Shown here piece by piece: positions 9,451-18,879 of a stretch of DNA of 64,000 bases. The notes under the pieces are model-generated. The model searched no databases and was not told where the DNA came from. It was given only the letters and a program-made list of their open reading frames with translations. Source of the DNA: Salinisphaera sp. T31B1 (lineage in GTDB: Bacteria > Pseudomonadota > Gammaproteobacteria > Nevskiales > Salinisphaeraceae); the NCBI RefSeq assembly GCF_040361275.1, contig NZ_APNH01000003.1, forward strand, positions 1 to 64,000. Direction: 5' to 3'. The translations under genes and the position numbers were made by a program. Numbering within the stretch: the first letter of the stretch is position 1; every line of letters begins with the position of its first letter.

Positions 9451-10800
9451 ATGGCAAAGCGGCCCAACAACGCAGCGGCCGGCGCGGGCAACATGCCCAA
9501 CGCCGGGAGCCTTACGGAAATCCGTCAGCGCCTGCTGTTCCTGGTGGGCGCCTTGATCGTGTTTCGTATCGGCACCTTCATTCCGGTGCCGGGGATCGAT
9601 CCCGCACAGCTGGCACGGCTGTTCGAGCAGCAGTCCGGGACCATTCTCGATGTCGGCGTAATGTTCACAGGCGGGGCGCTCAAGCGTCTGTCGATCTTCG
9701 CGCTCGGCGTGATGCCGTACATTTCGGCGTCGATCATCATGCAGTTGATGACGGCGACGATTCCGTCGCTCAAGGATCTCAAGAAGGAAGGTGAGGCTGG
9801 CCGGCGCAAGATTACCCAGTACACGCGCTATGGCACGGTACTGCTGGCCGGCTTCCAGTCGATCGGCACCGGTGTGGCGCTGTGGAATCAAGGGATTGCG
9901 CAATCGGGTACCAGTGAACTGAGTTTCATTTTCACCACCGCGGTCTGCCTGACCACAGGTGCGATGTTTCTCATGTGGCTGGGCGAGCAGATCACCGAGC
10001 GCGGCGTCGGCAACGGCATCTCGATGATCATCTTCGCGGCTATCGTTGCTGGTCTTCCGTCAGCAATCGGCGGCACACTGGATCTTGTACGGACCGGCGA
10101 GTTGAGCGTGTTCTTCGTCATCGCCCTGTTCGTAGGGGCAATGGCGGTGCTGGCCTTTGTCGTGTTCGTCGAACGCGGGCAGCGACGGATTCCGGTCCAT
10201 CATGCCCAACGTCAGCGTGGGCGACGGATGTATGCCGCGCAGACTCAGCATTTGCCGCTGAAGTTGAACATGGCGGGCGTGATTCCGCCGATCTTCGCGT
10301 CGAGCATCATCCTGTTCCCGGCAACCATCGTCCGTTTCCTGGGCGAGGGCGGCACTGTGGCGAACTGGGTCTCGAACGCGATCGCCCCAGGGCAGCCGCT
10401 TTACGTGCTGTTCTATTCGGTCATGATCGTGTTCTTCTGCTTCTTCTATACCGCTTTGGTGTTCGATTCACGAGAGACCGCCGACAACCTCAAGAAGTCC
10501 GGCGCCTTCATTCCGGGTGTTCGCCCCGGGATTCAGACCGCGAACTATATCGACACGGTGCTGACACGATTGACCGTGGCAGGCGCGGTGTATGTCACCG
10601 CGGTCTGCCTGTTGCCTGAGCTTCTGATCCTGCAATACAACGTCCCCTTCTATTTCGGTGGCACGTCACTGCTGATCATCGTGGTGGTCGTGATGGATTT
10701 CATGGCTCAGTTGCAGGCACACCTGATGTCGCATCAGTACGAAGGCCTGATGAAGAAGAACAATCTGAAATCGCAGGGCCGCGCCGGCATGCTCCGCTAA
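9451..10800 (+). CDS. secY: Preprotein translocase subunit SecY
   Basis: SecY is the central channel of the SecYEG translocon in the inner membrane. The 449-aa product begins with a cytoplasmic stretch, then TM1 ([23 protein letters not shown]). The plug and TM2 region ([26 protein letters not shown]) is conserved. Ten hydrophobic segments are readable, and the large cytoplasmic loop before TM9 ([28 protein letters not shown]) matches the ribosome/SecA-binding loop. It is the second-last gene of the spc group, 1 nt after rplO. Confidence 0.98.
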   Translation: MAKRPNNAAAGAGNMPNAGSLTEIRQRLLFLVGALIVFRIGTFIPVPGIDPAQLARLFEQQSGTILDVGVMFTGGALKRLSIFALGVMPYISASIIMQLMTATIPSLKDLKKEGEAGRRKITQYTRYGTVLLAGFQSIGTGVALWNQGIAQSGTSELSFIFTTAVCLTTGAMFLMWLGEQITERGVGNGISMIIFAAIVAGLPSAIGGTLDLVRTGELSVFFVIALFVGAMAVLAFVVFVERGQRRIPVHHAQRQRGRRMYAAQTQHLPLKLNMAGVIPPIFASSIILFPATIVRFLGEGGTVANWVSNAIAPGQPLYVLFYSVMIVFFCFFYTALVFDSRETADNLKKSGAFIPGVRPGIQTANYIDTVLTRLTVAGAVYVTAVCLLPELLILQYNVPFYFGGTSLLIIVVVVMDFMAQLQAHLMSHQYEGLMKKNNLKSQGRAGMLR

Positions 10801-10881
10801 CACTCGGAACGACGCGGTTTCAAACAGATACATAGCCAAACTGGTTGCCGCGGGCAGCCAAGTGGATGTCAGAGGTAGGAC

Positions 10882-10998
10882 ATGAAAGTTAGAGCTTCGG
10901 TTAAGAAAATCTGCCGCAACTGCAAGGTGATCCGGCGCAATGGTGCGGTGATGGTCATCTGCGCGACCGACCCGCGGCACAAGCAGCGCCAGGGTTGA
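10882..10998 (+). CDS. rpmJ: 50S ribosomal protein L36 (zinc-binding type)
   Basis: The 38-codon gene starts at the ATG at 10882 after an AGAGGTAGGA ribosome-binding site. The product begins [20 protein letters not shown] and ends in DPRHKQRQG. Zinc ligands C11, C14, C27 and H33 are all present, so this is the zinc-dependent form. Its position between secY and rpsM is canonical. It lies 81 nt after secY. Confidence 0.97.
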   Translation: MKVRASVKKICRNCKVIRRNGAVMVICATDPRHKQRQG

Positions 10999-11020
10999 TC
11001 TGGGTTTCAGACAGCAACTG

Positions 11021-11049
11021 TTGTAAACACTGAACAGAAAGGCTATATT
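11021..11049 (+). promoter_or_regulatory. Promoter of the alpha operon (rpsM onward)
   Basis: A -35-like TTGTAA (11021-11026) and a -10-like TATATT (11044-11049) are separated by exactly 17 nt in the 131-nt gap between rpmJ and rpsM. Transcription would start near 11056, leaving a leader of about 74 nt. This is a good consensus match for sigma-70. Confidence 0.65.
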
Positions 11050-11129
11050 GGGCGGCTTTTCCGGCGTAGGGCGAACTCGGCGAGCTAGCCTGAGCCCTGC
11101 GCCCGCCCGATAGCTGGGAGAACAAACGA
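11050..11129 (+). promoter_or_regulatory. Structured leader of rpsM (possible S4-responsive element)
   Basis: The leader can form nested helices: GGGCGG at about 11050 with CCGCCC before rpsM, and an inner GGGC/GCCC pair around a CTCG-GCGAG stem. In E. coli, S4 represses the alpha operon by binding a pseudoknot in this same place. The pairing is visible; the S4 role is inferred from position. Confidence 0.4.
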
Positions 11130-11486
11130 ATGGCACGAATCGCTGGAGTCAACCTCCCGATCAACAAGCATGCGGTCGTGGCGTTGACGTCGCTCTACGG
11201 CGTCGGGTTCACGCGGGCGCGTGAAATCTGCAGCGCCGCCGATGTTGCGACCGACACCAAGATCAAGGATCTCACCGAAGGTGAAGTCGAGGCGCTGCGC
11301 TCCGCCGTGCAGCAGTACACGATCGAAGGCGATTTGCGGCGTGAGGTGTCGATGAACATCAAGCGCCTGATGGATCTCGGTTGCTACCGCGGTCTGCGTC
11401 ATCGTCGTGGGTTGCCTGTCCGCGGGCAGCGCACCAAGACCAATTCGCGCACGCGCAAGGGCCCGCGTCGGCCCATTCGCCGCTAG
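11130..11486 (+). CDS. rpsM: 30S ribosomal protein S13
   Basis: The product is 118 aa, starts [20 protein letters not shown] and ends [17 protein letters not shown], both family signatures. S13 lies in the 30S head, contacts P-site tRNA and forms intersubunit bridges. It is the first gene of the alpha block, preceded by its own promoter-like sequence, and rpsK follows after 36 nt. Confidence 0.98.
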   Translation: MARIAGVNLPINKHAVVALTSLYGVGFTRAREICSAADVATDTKIKDLTEGEVEALRSAVQQYTIEGDLRREVSMNIKRLMDLGCYRGLRHRRGLPVRGQRTKTNSRTRKGPRRPIRR

Positions 11487-11522
11487 TCTTCTTCTCGATC
11501 GAGAGTCAATAGGTAACGCTTT

Positions 11523-11924
11523 ATGGCGACAGGGACCTCTTCCTCCACCCGCACGCGCAAGGCGCGCGCGCGTCGTAACGTCACGGACGGCATCGCCTTC
11601 GTGTATGCGACGTTCAACAACACGATCATCACCATATCCGATCGTCAAGGCAACGTGTTGGCGTGGTGCACGTCCGGTAGCTGCGGTTTCAAGGGCTCGC
11701 GGAAGAGCACGCCGTTTGCTGCCCAGGTCGCCGCAGAGCGCGCCGGTGAAGGCGCCGCTCAGTGGGGTGTGAAGAACCTGGAAGTGCGGGTCAAGGGGCC
11801 CGGCCCCGGTCGTGAGGCAGCCGTGCGCTCGCTCAATGGTTCGGGCTTCAAGGTCACGAGCATCATCGACGTGACGCCGATTCCGCACAACGGCTGCCGG
11901 CCGCCCAAGAAGCGCCGCGTCTAG
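11523..11924 (+). CDS. rpsK: 30S ribosomal protein S11
   Basis: The product is 133 aa. The motif [21 protein letters not shown] and the C-terminal [23 protein letters not shown] are diagnostic. S11 lies on the 30S platform near the anti-Shine-Dalgarno region. Order rpsM-rpsK-rpsD-rpoA-rplQ is the standard alpha operon. Confidence 0.98.
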   Translation: MATGTSSSTRTRKARARRNVTDGIAFVYATFNNTIITISDRQGNVLAWCTSGSCGFKGSRKSTPFAAQVAAERAGEGAAQWGVKNLEVRVKGPGPGREAAVRSLNGSGFKVTSIIDVTPIPHNGCRPPKKRRV

Positions 11925-11959
11925 TCGACACGGCGTAGCCAAGCGAACAGGTAAAGAAC

Positions 11960-12583
11960 ATGGCGAAATATACGGGACCGAAATGCAAGCTGTCGCGCCG
12001 CGCGGGGACTGACCTGCTGCTCAAGGGCCGCGGCCGCTCGCTGGAAGGCAAGTGCAAGATTGATACGCCGCCGGGTGCGCAAGGTACGCAGCGTCGGCAG
12101 CGACTGTCGGACTACGCACTCCAGCTCCGCGAGAAGCAGAAGCTGCGGCACATGTACGGCGTGCTGGAACGGCAGTTCCGGAACTACTACAAGAAGGCCG
12201 CCTCGCAGAAAGGCGCAACCGGCGTGCTGCTGCTGCAGCAGCTGGAATCCCGGCTCGACAACGTCGTTTACCGCATGGGCTTCGCCTCGACGCGCGCCGA
12301 AGCGCGTCAGCTGGTCAACCACAAAGCGGTTGCGGTCAACGAGTATCCGGTGAACATTCCGTCCTATCAGGTCAAGGCGGGCGACGTGGTCGCCATCCGC
12401 AACAAGGCCAAGCACCAGCCGCGGATACTCGAGTCCTTGCAGGTCGCCTCGCAGCTCGGTCTGAGCGATTGGGTCGAGGTGGACGAAAAAGGCCTCAAGG
12501 GTACGTTCAAATCCGTGCCCGATCGCGATCAGGTGCTGCCTGATATCAACGAGAACCTGGTCGTCGAGCTTTACTCGAAGTAA
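11960..12583 (+). CDS. rpsD: 30S ribosomal protein S4
   Basis: The product is 207 aa with the N-terminal [19 protein letters not shown] and a central S4 RNA-binding domain ([27 protein letters not shown]). Four zinc-binding cysteines are not present, so it is a zinc-free form. S4 initiates 16S rRNA folding and in E. coli represses the alpha operon. A small hairpin (GCTGTC/GACAGC) lies just after its stop, before rpoA. Confidence 0.98.
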   Translation: MAKYTGPKCKLSRRAGTDLLLKGRGRSLEGKCKIDTPPGAQGTQRRQRLSDYALQLREKQKLRHMYGVLERQFRNYYKKAASQKGATGVLLLQQLESRLDNVVYRMGFASTRAEARQLVNHKAVAVNEYPVNIPSYQVKAGDVVAIRNKAKHQPRILESLQVASQLGLSDWVEVDEKGLKGTFKSVPDRDQVLPDINENLVVELYSK

Positions 12584-12619
12584 TTGGCGCTGTCCTAGAC
12601 AGCAAGAGGTATTTGCATT

Positions 12620-13606
12620 ATGCAGTCCAGTGAATTGCTGAAACCGCGCCTGGTCGAGGTGGAGCGCGCGAGCGATCGCCGCGCCAAGATCGCGCTCGAG
12701 CCGCTCGAGCGCGGATACGGCCATACGCTCGGCAACGCGATCCGGCGTATTCTGCTGTCGTCGATTCCCGGCGCAGCCATCACGGAAGTAAAGATCGACG
12801 GTGTGCTTCATGAGTACACCACGGTCGAAGGTATGCAGGAAGACGTCATCGACGTGCTGCTGAACCTGAAGAACGTCGCGGTGCGGATGCACGCTCGCGA
12901 CGAGGCCGAATTGCATCTTCACAAGAAGGGTGAAGGTCCGGTCACCGCCGCCGATATCACGACCGAGCACGACGTCGAGATCGTGAACCCTGATCTGGTG
13001 ATCGCGCATCTGACCAGCGGCGAGCTGCGGATGAGCATGAAGGTCCGCCGCGGACGTGGCTACGAGCCGGCTCAGAGCAAGTCTGAGCCCGGCGAAGAAG
13101 ATACTGGTGCCAGCGAGATCGGTGCGCTTCGTCTGGACGCGTCGTTCAGCCCGATTCGTCGGGTGAGCTATGCGGTTGAGCGCGCACGTGTCGAGCAGCG
13201 CACCGACCTCGATAAGCTGGTGCTGGATATCGAGACCAACGGTAGCGTCGAGCCCGAGGACGCCGTCCGTACGGCCGCAGCGACGTTGTACGATCAGCTG
13301 TCGGTCTTTGTGGACCTCGAGGCTCAGGAGGAATCCAGCCGCAAGGGCGAGACCGGCAAGGTCAACCCGGCGCTGCTCAAGCCGATCGAAGACCTCGAAC
13401 TGACGGTTCGTTCGACCAATTGTCTCAAGGCCGAGGATATTCACTACGTCGGGGATCTGGTCCAGCGCACGGAGACCGAGCTGATGCGTACGCCCAACCT
13501 CGGCAAGAAATCGTTGACCGAGATCAGCGAAGTGCTCGCCGAGCACGGCCTCAAACTGGGTATGGCAGTCGAGAACTGGCCGCCGGCCGAACTCGAGAAG
13601 GCCTAG
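12620..13606 (+). CDS. rpoA: RNA polymerase alpha subunit
   Basis: The product is 328 aa. The N-terminal assembly domain includes [23 protein letters not shown] flexible linker is followed by the C-terminal domain (from about residue 245; [23 protein letters not shown] and [11 protein letters not shown]) that binds UP elements and activators. Alpha dimerises and nucleates core RNA polymerase assembly. It lies between rpsD and rplQ in the alpha operon. Confidence 0.98.
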   Translation: MQSSELLKPRLVEVERASDRRAKIALEPLERGYGHTLGNAIRRILLSSIPGAAITEVKIDGVLHEYTTVEGMQEDVIDVLLNLKNVAVRMHARDEAELHLHKKGEGPVTAADITTEHDVEIVNPDLVIAHLTSGELRMSMKVRRGRGYEPAQSKSEPGEEDTGASEIGALRLDASFSPIRRVSYAVERARVEQRTDLDKLVLDIETNGSVEPEDAVRTAAATLYDQLSVFVDLEAQEESSRKGETGKVNPALLKPIEDLELTVRSTNCLKAEDIHYVGDLVQRTETELMRTPNLGKKSLTEISEVLAEHGLKLGMAVENWPPAELEKA

Positions 13607-13640
13607 CCTGTCTCGCAGCACTAGATCAAGGAAGTAAGCA

Positions 13641-14045
13641 ATGCGTCATCGCAAGAGCGGTACCAATCTGGGGCGTGAGTCGTCGCACCGCGCCGCCATG
13701 ATGAAGAACATGTCCTCGTCGCTGTTCAAGCACGAGCTTATTCGCACGACCCTGCCCAAGGCCAAGGAATTGCGCCGTGTCGCCGAGCCGTTGATCACGC
13801 TGGCCAAGACCGACAGCGTGGCCAACCGTCGCCTGGCGTTCGCACGGCTGCGCGACAAGCAGGCCGTGGGCAAGCTGTTCGGCGAGCTGGGCCAGCGGTA
13901 TGCGCAGCGTCCGGGCGGTTATCTGCGGATTCTCAAGTGCGGCTACCGGCCGGGCGACAACGCGCCCATGGCGTATGTCGAGCTGGTCGATCGGCCGATG
14001 GTCGACGATGCCGACGAAGACGAGGCGGCGACTCAGGACGCGTAA
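13641..14045 (+). CDS. rplQ: 50S ribosomal protein L17
   Basis: The product is 134 aa and starts [20 protein letters not shown], typical of L17. The [20 protein letters not shown] and [20 protein letters not shown] segments follow. The acidic C-terminal tail ([13 protein letters not shown]) makes it slightly longer than the E. coli protein. It is the last ribosomal gene; a strong terminator starts 26 nt after the stop. Confidence 0.97.
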   Translation: MRHRKSGTNLGRESSHRAAMMKNMSSSLFKHELIRTTLPKAKELRRVAEPLITLAKTDSVANRRLAFARLRDKQAVGKLFGELGQRYAQRPGGYLRILKCGYRPGDNAPMAYVELVDRPMVDDADEDEAATQDA

Positions 14046-14070
14046 TGGATCGTCCGGATAGTTTGTCGAG

Positions 14071-14099
14071 AAAAGCCGGCCTAGCGCCGGCTTTTTTTT
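14071..14099 (+). terminator. Intrinsic terminator of the ribosomal supercluster
   Basis: A 10-bp stem, AAAAGCCGGC (14071-14080) with GCCGGCTTTT (14086-14095), has a 5-nt loop and ends in a run of eight T. It follows rplQ and could also work on the minus strand below apaH. Confidence 0.9.
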
Positions 14100-14193
14100 G
14101 CCCGGCCTCCGTATGGCCTAGTTCGCGGGCCGCCACCGGTGCCGGGAGCGCGGCCCGCATGGCAGGTGTTCTGCGCAAGGGCGGTTGCTCGGC

Positions 14194-15012
14194 TCAGGCG
14201 TCGACCTGAACAAGCTCGGGGTTCGCGCCATCGAGTCGGAGGGCCGTTAACGTGCCGCCCCAGGCCGCGCCGGTATCGATGCCCCAGACATGATGCTCGG
14301 GCCAGGCCACGTGTTCCAGCGCAGACCAGTGTCCGAATACGATACGCTCGCCGGCGGTTGCCCGCGGGCGGGCTGCGAACCAGGGCGTCAATTGAGCCGG
14401 CGCTGCGGCGAGCGTTTTCTTATAGGCCATGTCGAGCCCGCCGTCCGGCTGAACGAACCGTTGTCGAGTCAGGGCATTGGCGATGTAGCGCAAGCGCTCG
14501 ATACCCGAGAGTGAAGGGTGCCAGCGTTCCGGGGTGTTTCCAAACAACTGGGCCAGGAACTCGCGATGTTCCGACCCCCGCAAGGCAGCCTCGAGCTCAT
14601 GGGCGTGTCGGACGGCGTCCTGCATATCCCACTCGGCTGGGATGCCGGCATGAACCATTGTCCATCCCAATGATTCGTCGCGATGTATCAGGGGCCGGTG
14701 ACGAAGCCAGTCCAATAGTTCGTCGCGATCCGGGGCGCACAGGAGGGCTTTGAGCGAACCGTTCGCCTTGTCCAACGCGTCCGGCCGCTGGGCCAAGGCC
14801 AGCAGGCTGAGATCATGGTTGCCCAGCACTACGGTCGCCTGGTTTCCCAGGCTCCGCACACGGCGTAGAACGTCGGCAGACGCGGGTCCTCTGTTGACGA
14901 GGTCCCCCACGAACCAGAACCGTACGTCGGACGTGTTCGCTTCCAGGCGTTTCAGCAATCGGACGAGCGGTTTCTCGGCGCCGTGAATATCGCCGATAGC
15001 ATAAGTACGCAT
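14194..15012 (-). CDS. apaH: Symmetrical bis(5'-nucleosyl)-tetraphosphatase (ApaH)
   Basis: ApaH cleaves Ap4A to two ADP and removes Np4 caps from RNA 5' ends. The 272-aa product has metallophosphatase motifs GDIHG (near residue 7), GDLVNRGPAS and GNHD (WFVGDLVNRG; VVLGNHDLSLL) plus a VHAGI motif near residue 122. The fold and length match ApaH. In E. coli apaH ends the lptD-surA-pdxA-rsmA-apaG-apaH block. Here it is on the same strand as rsmA, but the Tad locus separates them by 11 kb and apaG is not in the window. Confidence 0.95.
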   Translation of the reverse strand: MRTYAIGDIHGAEKPLVRLLKRLEANTSDVRFWFVGDLVNRGPASADVLRRVRSLGNQATVVLGNHDLSLLALAQRPDALDKANGSLKALLCAPDRDELLDWLRHRPLIHRDESLGWTMVHAGIPAEWDMQDAVRHAHELEAALRGSEHREFLAQLFGNTPERWHPSLSGIERLRYIANALTRQRFVQPDGGLDMAYKKTLAAAPAQLTPWFAARPRATAGERIVFGHWSALEHVAWPEHHVWGIDTGAAWGGTLTALRLDGANPELVQVDA

Positions 15013-15365
15013 CAGGCTATTGTAACCGCCGAGAGCTTGCTGCAGATGTCAGCGGCTCAAGAATCTCTTTCGTGAGAACAACGGTATCGAATCTGATGAC
15101 CCCTTTGGGCCTAAGTTTTGCCATCGCGCCAATCAAGTCAGCGTCGCACTCATTAGGGCTTTGTCGGTGAGCCTGACACGGCACTGACGGGAGGCTCTGC
15201 ACGTCCTCAAGTTGGTGGAGTTGCGTGGACCCATAACTAAAGATCTTGTTGCCGAAAGCCCTTAACCCGTCGGGGATCGGGCCGATAACGCAACATGAAC
15301 AGAGCACGTCCGTGATAACAGCATACTGACGATATCTCTGAGCGAACTAACTAGGGAGCGGAGTG
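15013..15365. other. 353-bp gap between apaH and the flp pilin gene
   Basis: This stretch is visibly less GC-rich than its surroundings. A 96-codon minus-strand open frame (15017-15307) has no recognisable motif and is not called. An AGGGAG ribosome-binding site lies at 15353-15358, before flp. The gap presumably holds divergent promoters for apaH and the Tad locus. It shows no apaG remnant by eye. Confidence 0.6.
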
Positions 15366-15569
15366 ATGAGAATTTGCGAATTTTTGCTGTACTGGATCAA
15401 TTTCAGCCAGTTCGGTTCCAAAGAGCGAGGCGCCACGTTAATCGAATATGTGTTGATCGTCGCCGTGATAGCAGTCGCAGTCTTCGCCGCTAGCCAAGCG
15501 GGTTTAGTAAGCGCCATCCAAGGCGTTTTCACCGATGCGCAAGACTGTATCGGTGGCACCTGCTCGTAA
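15366..15569 (+). CDS. flp: Flp/Fap-type type IVb pilin
   Basis: The product is 67 aa, the size of Flp major pilins. It has a class III prepilin signal: leader to G22, then ATLIEY with Glu at +5 (E27) and Tyr at +6, followed by a hydrophobic stretch (VLIVAVIAVAVFAAS). Cleavage would be G22|A23. The ATG at 15366 is 7 nt from AGGGAG; a GTG at 15363 is less likely. The C-terminus contains two cysteines (CIGGTC) that could form a small disulfide loop. It is the first gene of the Tad locus and the likely pilus subunit. Confidence 0.93.
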   Translation: MRICEFLLYWINFSQFGSKERGATLIEYVLIVAVIAVAVFAASQAGLVSAIQGVFTDAQDCIGGTCS

Positions 15570-16080
15570 GCTTTCATCGCGCGAGGCTGGCGCGACTTTA
15601 ATTGAGTTCGCGTTGGTTCTGCCGCTGTTGTTGCTACTTGTTCTGGCTACGCTCGGCTACGGCATCGCCTTTGCAACCCAACAAGCGGTGAACTTCGCGG
15701 CCCAGCGCGGAGCGGACGTGGCCGTTGTCGTGGATCCGGAGGCATCGGACTTTGCATCGACGGCCCAGGGTCTGGCGGAACGGCGCGTTGCCTTGGCGCT
15801 TCGTTATTTTCCGGGGGTTAGCGCCGACAGGTTCGCGCTCGAGGTGGTTGATTGCGACGAAAGCGGGTTGCCCGATGCGACGCGTGCAGAGTCGGCGTTC
15901 TGCGTGGCTGGCGATCCGGCGGATTCCGGGCGTCGCATCGTAGGAATTGCCCTGGCTCCGCGATTTCAATCCTTGTGGCCGGGTTTCCCGAATCTCGGTC
16001 GGGTGGGCATGCCGGAGTTCGTTCGGGCGAGTGGCCAAGCATTCGTAAGCGGGCCGGCGGGCGATGCGCCGGGAAGTTGA
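15535..16080 (+). CDS. tadE: TadE-like pseudopilin (first copy)
   Basis: The product is about 181 aa with a class III prepilin motif (G19|ATLIEFALVLP) and a hydrophobic N-helix, followed by a periplasmic domain with two cysteines. TadE-type pseudopilins are minor components of Flp pilus assembly. The frame starts inside flp (35-nt overlap); an in-frame GTG at 15553 is an alternative that still overlaps. No clear Shine-Dalgarno is visible, so translational coupling to flp is likely. It overlaps the next gene by 17 nt. Confidence 0.85.
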   Translation: MRKTVSVAPARKLSSREAGATLIEFALVLPLLLLLVLATLGYGIAFATQQAVNFAAQRGADVAVVVDPEASDFASTAQGLAERRVALALRYFPGVSADRFALEVVDCDESGLPDATRAESAFCVAGDPADSGRRIVGIALAPRFQSLWPGFPNLGRVGMPEFVRASGQAFVSGPAGDAPGS

Positions 16081-16516
16081 TCGCAACGGTCGCCAGCGTG
16101 GCGCGGCGCTGATCGAATTCGCGCTCGTCCTGCCGCTGTTACTGGCGATCGCGGTCGGAATCGTCTACTACGGCTATGCGTTCGTGCTCCGATCTGCGTT
16201 GGAGGAGGCTGCGCGGAACGCTGTTCAGGAGGCGGTCGCGGTCGATCCGCTGCGGGCCAACTACAGCCGGTCGTTGCTGTTGAAACGGGCACAGGACGTC
16301 GCGCGTGCGTCGGTCGATTGGCTGCCGGCGTCGGTCCGCACCGCGATCACCGTTACGGAGTCCGCCAACTGCGCGAATTCAAACGAGTTCGGGGTTGAGG
16401 TAACGCTCCCCGCGGCCGATACAGACAATCAGGTGTTGCCTCAGCTCGACCTGGGCAGCTTTCGTATTCCACCGTTGCCGACCACGATCCGTGCGGTCGC
16501 CTGTGCAGTGATTTGA
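16064..16516 (+). CDS. TadE-like pseudopilin (second copy)
   Basis: The product is 150 aa with the same prepilin signature (G13|AALIEFALVLP, Glu at +5) and a hydrophobic helix. The remainder resembles TadE/TadF periplasmic domains, with two cysteines. It probably partners the first copy as a TadE/TadF-like pair. It overlaps the upstream gene by 17 nt, and cpaB follows 70 nt later. No prepilin peptidase that would process these proteins is in the window. Confidence 0.82.
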   Translation: MRREVDRNGRQRGAALIEFALVLPLLLAIAVGIVYYGYAFVLRSALEEAARNAVQEAVAVDPLRANYSRSLLLKRAQDVARASVDWLPASVRTAITVTESANCANSNEFGVEVTLPAADTDNQVLPQLDLGSFRIPPLPTTIRAVACAVI

Positions 16517-16586
16517 CGATGATCAACCGACCCATCGAAGGTCAACCTGTTCTGCTGGTGACGGCAGCACAAGACATGGCCGCCTC

Positions 16587-17579
16587 ATGAGTTCCTCGGC
16601 ACTGCGCACGTTCGCATTACTGCTGCTTGTCGTGGCTGCGGTGTTCGGCGTGCTGGCCTATTACATGAATGGGCGTCTGGCGGATTCGCCCGATACCTCG
16701 GCCAACGAGCCGATGCCTGCGGCGGAGCAGACGCTGGCCGTGGTGGCGATCCGGCCATTGTCGGCCTATCGCAAGGTGACTGCCGAGGACGTGGCGCTGG
16801 TGCCGATTTCGGTCGAGCCGCCGCAATTCTTCACCGATCCGGCGGCTGTGATCGGACGTACCCCGATACGCGGCGTGGCCACGGGCGCCCCGGTGACCGA
16901 GACGGCGTTCGGCGGTGGCAGCACGCTGGCCGGGGCGATTCCGCCGGGAACCCAGGCCATGTCGCTGTCGATTTCCGACGTCATTGCCGTGGGTGGCTTC
17001 GTACAGCCCGGTGACTTCGTCGATGTGCTGGTGTACCTGCGCTCCTCGGGCGAACAGGTCGCCGACAGCCAAGCGCGAATTCTGCTCAGAAAGGCGCGTG
17101 TACTGGCCTATCAGGAACAGCTCATCACCGAGGATGCATCGAACGACCAGGGCGGGGAACGCGGCCGTCGCGAACGCACCGCCGTACTGGCCGTGCCGCA
17201 GGCCGAAACCACGCGGGTGATGCTCGGCGCGAGCCTCGGCGAGCTGCGTCTGGCGCTGCGAGGAACCGAGCGGCACGTAAATGAGGGCGATGATATGGAC
17301 AGCTTGGTCGCACGTGGTGAACGGCCTGCGATGCCGGAAGCGATCGCGCCTGCCAGCGTTCGGGTGCCGGTCGACAATGAAAGCTCGGGCGACGGTGGTA
17401 ACGGTGACGACCAGCTCGAGCCGCAGGTCGTCACGCTCTCCGAGTTGGCCCGTATCGAGAACCAACAGAAGACGCCGGCCCGGGCGCCGGCGCCCAGGCG
17501 CCGTTCGGTGCAACCGCGAACGGCGACGATCGAGTTGTTCGAGGGGGCGAAGTCGAGCCGGATCAGTCGACCTTATTGA
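16587..17579 (+). CDS. cpaB: Flp pilus assembly protein CpaB/RcpC
   Basis: The product is 330 aa with an N-terminal membrane anchor (FALLLLVVAAVFGVLAYYMNG). A SAF-like domain follows at about 45-110 (LAVVAIRPLSAYRKVTAEDVALVPIS). Then comes the RcpC segment GAIPPGTQAMSLSISDVIAVGGFVQPGDFVDVLVYLR, which is diagnostic. CpaB is a periplasmic part of the Tad secretion machine that works with the secretin. The C-terminal third is low-complexity (SSGDGGNGDD, PARAPAPRRR). cpaC starts 47 nt downstream. Confidence 0.94.
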   Translation: MSSSALRTFALLLLVVAAVFGVLAYYMNGRLADSPDTSANEPMPAAEQTLAVVAIRPLSAYRKVTAEDVALVPISVEPPQFFTDPAAVIGRTPIRGVATGAPVTETAFGGGSTLAGAIPPGTQAMSLSISDVIAVGGFVQPGDFVDVLVYLRSSGEQVADSQARILLRKARVLAYQEQLITEDASNDQGGERGRRERTAVLAVPQAETTRVMLGASLGELRLALRGTERHVNEGDDMDSLVARGERPAMPEAIAPASVRVPVDNESSGDGGNGDDQLEPQVVTLSELARIENQQKTPARAPAPRRRSVQPRTATIELFEGAKSSRISRPY

Positions 17580-17626
17580 TTTGATGGCAGGCGTGGCGGG
17601 GCGCTGCAGCCGGCAAGGGAAATGGC

Positions 17627-18877
17627 ATGAGGGGTAAACGATACGTGGCGGTCATGGCCGCCTGGCTGATGCTGGCCTGGGCCGGTAGCGGCTTTGCGCA
17701 ATCAACGCGCGGCACGGTGACCAGCGCAGAGTCGGTGCGTGTGGGCGAAGGCCAGCAGAAGCTGGTGCGTTCGCCCGGCGTGATCGAGCGGGTGGCCATC
17801 GGCGACCCGGAGAAAGCCAACGTCAATGTGATCGACACGCGCGAGGTCATGCTGACCGGCATCAAGCGCGGCGATACCAGCCTGATCCTGTGGACACGCG
17901 GGGAGACACGGCCCACGCGCATTCCCATCGTCGTCGGTGCGGATGATCTGCCCGACGTATTGCGCGCCGACAAGCGCAGTCATCTGCGCACCCAGGTGCA
18001 GACCGATATCCGGATCGCCGAAGTCAGCCGCAGTGCGCTTCGCCAGATCGGGTTCAACTTCATCAGCAACGCAGCCGGCGAATCGGCGGTAGGGGTATCG
18101 CCGCCCGGCGCCTCGGCGGGGATCGGCGGAATCGGCAACGACCTGAACCTGCTCTCCAGTACCGGCTTTCAGCCGATCGGCGATGCGTTCAATCTCGTGT
18201 TCACCGATAGCAACAAGGACGCTGCGGGCCTTTTGAGCATCCTTGAGCGGCGCGGGCTGATGCGTACGCTGGCCGAGCCGTCGCTCGTGGCGATGAGTGG
18301 CCAGACGGCGTCGTTTCTGGCCGGCGGCGAATTCCCGATTCCGGTCACGCAGGGCGGCGGTTCGGGCGTCGGCAACAACGCGGTGACGATCGAGTTCAAG
18401 GAATTCGGCATCCGGTTGTCGCTGACCCCGACGGTGCTCGAGCAGGACCGGATTGTGCTGAAGGTCGCCCCGGAAGTCTCCGAACTGGACTTCGACTCCG
18501 GTGTGACGCTGCAAGGCATCACGGTGCCCGGCATCCGGGTGCGTCGTACCGATACCACCGTGGAGCTGGGCGACGGCGAAAGCTTCATTCTGAGCGGTCT
18601 GGTCGACCAGAACCTCGCCGCCAACGTGGACAAGGTGCCGTGGCTCGGCGATCTGCCGTTCATCGGCGCCTTTTTCCGCAACACCCGCTACAACCGTCAG
18701 AACCGCGAGCTGATCATGGTAGTCACGCCGCATCTGGTGTCCCCGCTGGCGCGCGGTACGCGCGTGCCCATGCCCGGGGAGGAATACGATCGCTATGACC
18801 CGGGCAGCGCCGAGCTGTTCTTCAAGGAAACGGGTGAATTCGAACCGCCTGCCGGCCAGACCGGCTTCTCGCGCTGA
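17627..18877 (+). CDS. cpaC: Tad secretin CpaC/RcpA
   Basis: The 416-aa product has a signal peptide (VMAAWLMLAWAGSGFAQS). An N-terminal secretin-associated domain (VRVGEGQQKLVRSPGVIERVAIGDPEKANV) precedes the C-terminal secretin domain. The latter shows ERRGLMRTLAEPSLVAMSGQ, the EFGIRLSLTPTV strand and the closing VPWLGDLPFIGAFFRN. It forms the outer-membrane channel for the Flp pilus. It sits between cpaB and tadZ, with 2 nt before the next start. Confidence 0.95.
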   Translation: MRGKRYVAVMAAWLMLAWAGSGFAQSTRGTVTSAESVRVGEGQQKLVRSPGVIERVAIGDPEKANVNVIDTREVMLTGIKRGDTSLILWTRGETRPTRIPIVVGADDLPDVLRADKRSHLRTQVQTDIRIAEVSRSALRQIGFNFISNAAGESAVGVSPPGASAGIGGIGNDLNLLSSTGFQPIGDAFNLVFTDSNKDAAGLLSILERRGLMRTLAEPSLVAMSGQTASFLAGGEFPIPVTQGGGSGVGNNAVTIEFKEFGIRLSLTPTVLEQDRIVLKVAPEVSELDFDSGVTLQGITVPGIRVRRTDTTVELGDGESFILSGLVDQNLAANVDKVPWLGDLPFIGAFFRNTRYNRQNRELIMVVTPHLVSPLARGTRVPMPGEEYDRYDPGSAELFFKETGEFEPPAGQTGFSR

Positions 18878-18879
18878 GA

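Noticed and set aside
11921-13621. Long minus-strand open frame (566 codons) across rpsD and rpoA
   Set aside because: It lies entirely antisense to two highly conserved genes and has no recognisable motif; long shadow frames are expected in GC-rich DNA.
14100-14190. GC-rich palindromic stretch after the ribosomal terminator, considered as a small RNA
   Set aside because: Only short imperfect repeats, with no promoter or terminator of its own.
15017-15307. 96-codon minus-strand open frame between apaH and flp; possible apaG remnant
   Set aside because: No ApaG-like segment is seen in it and it lacks a good start signal; treated as non-coding.
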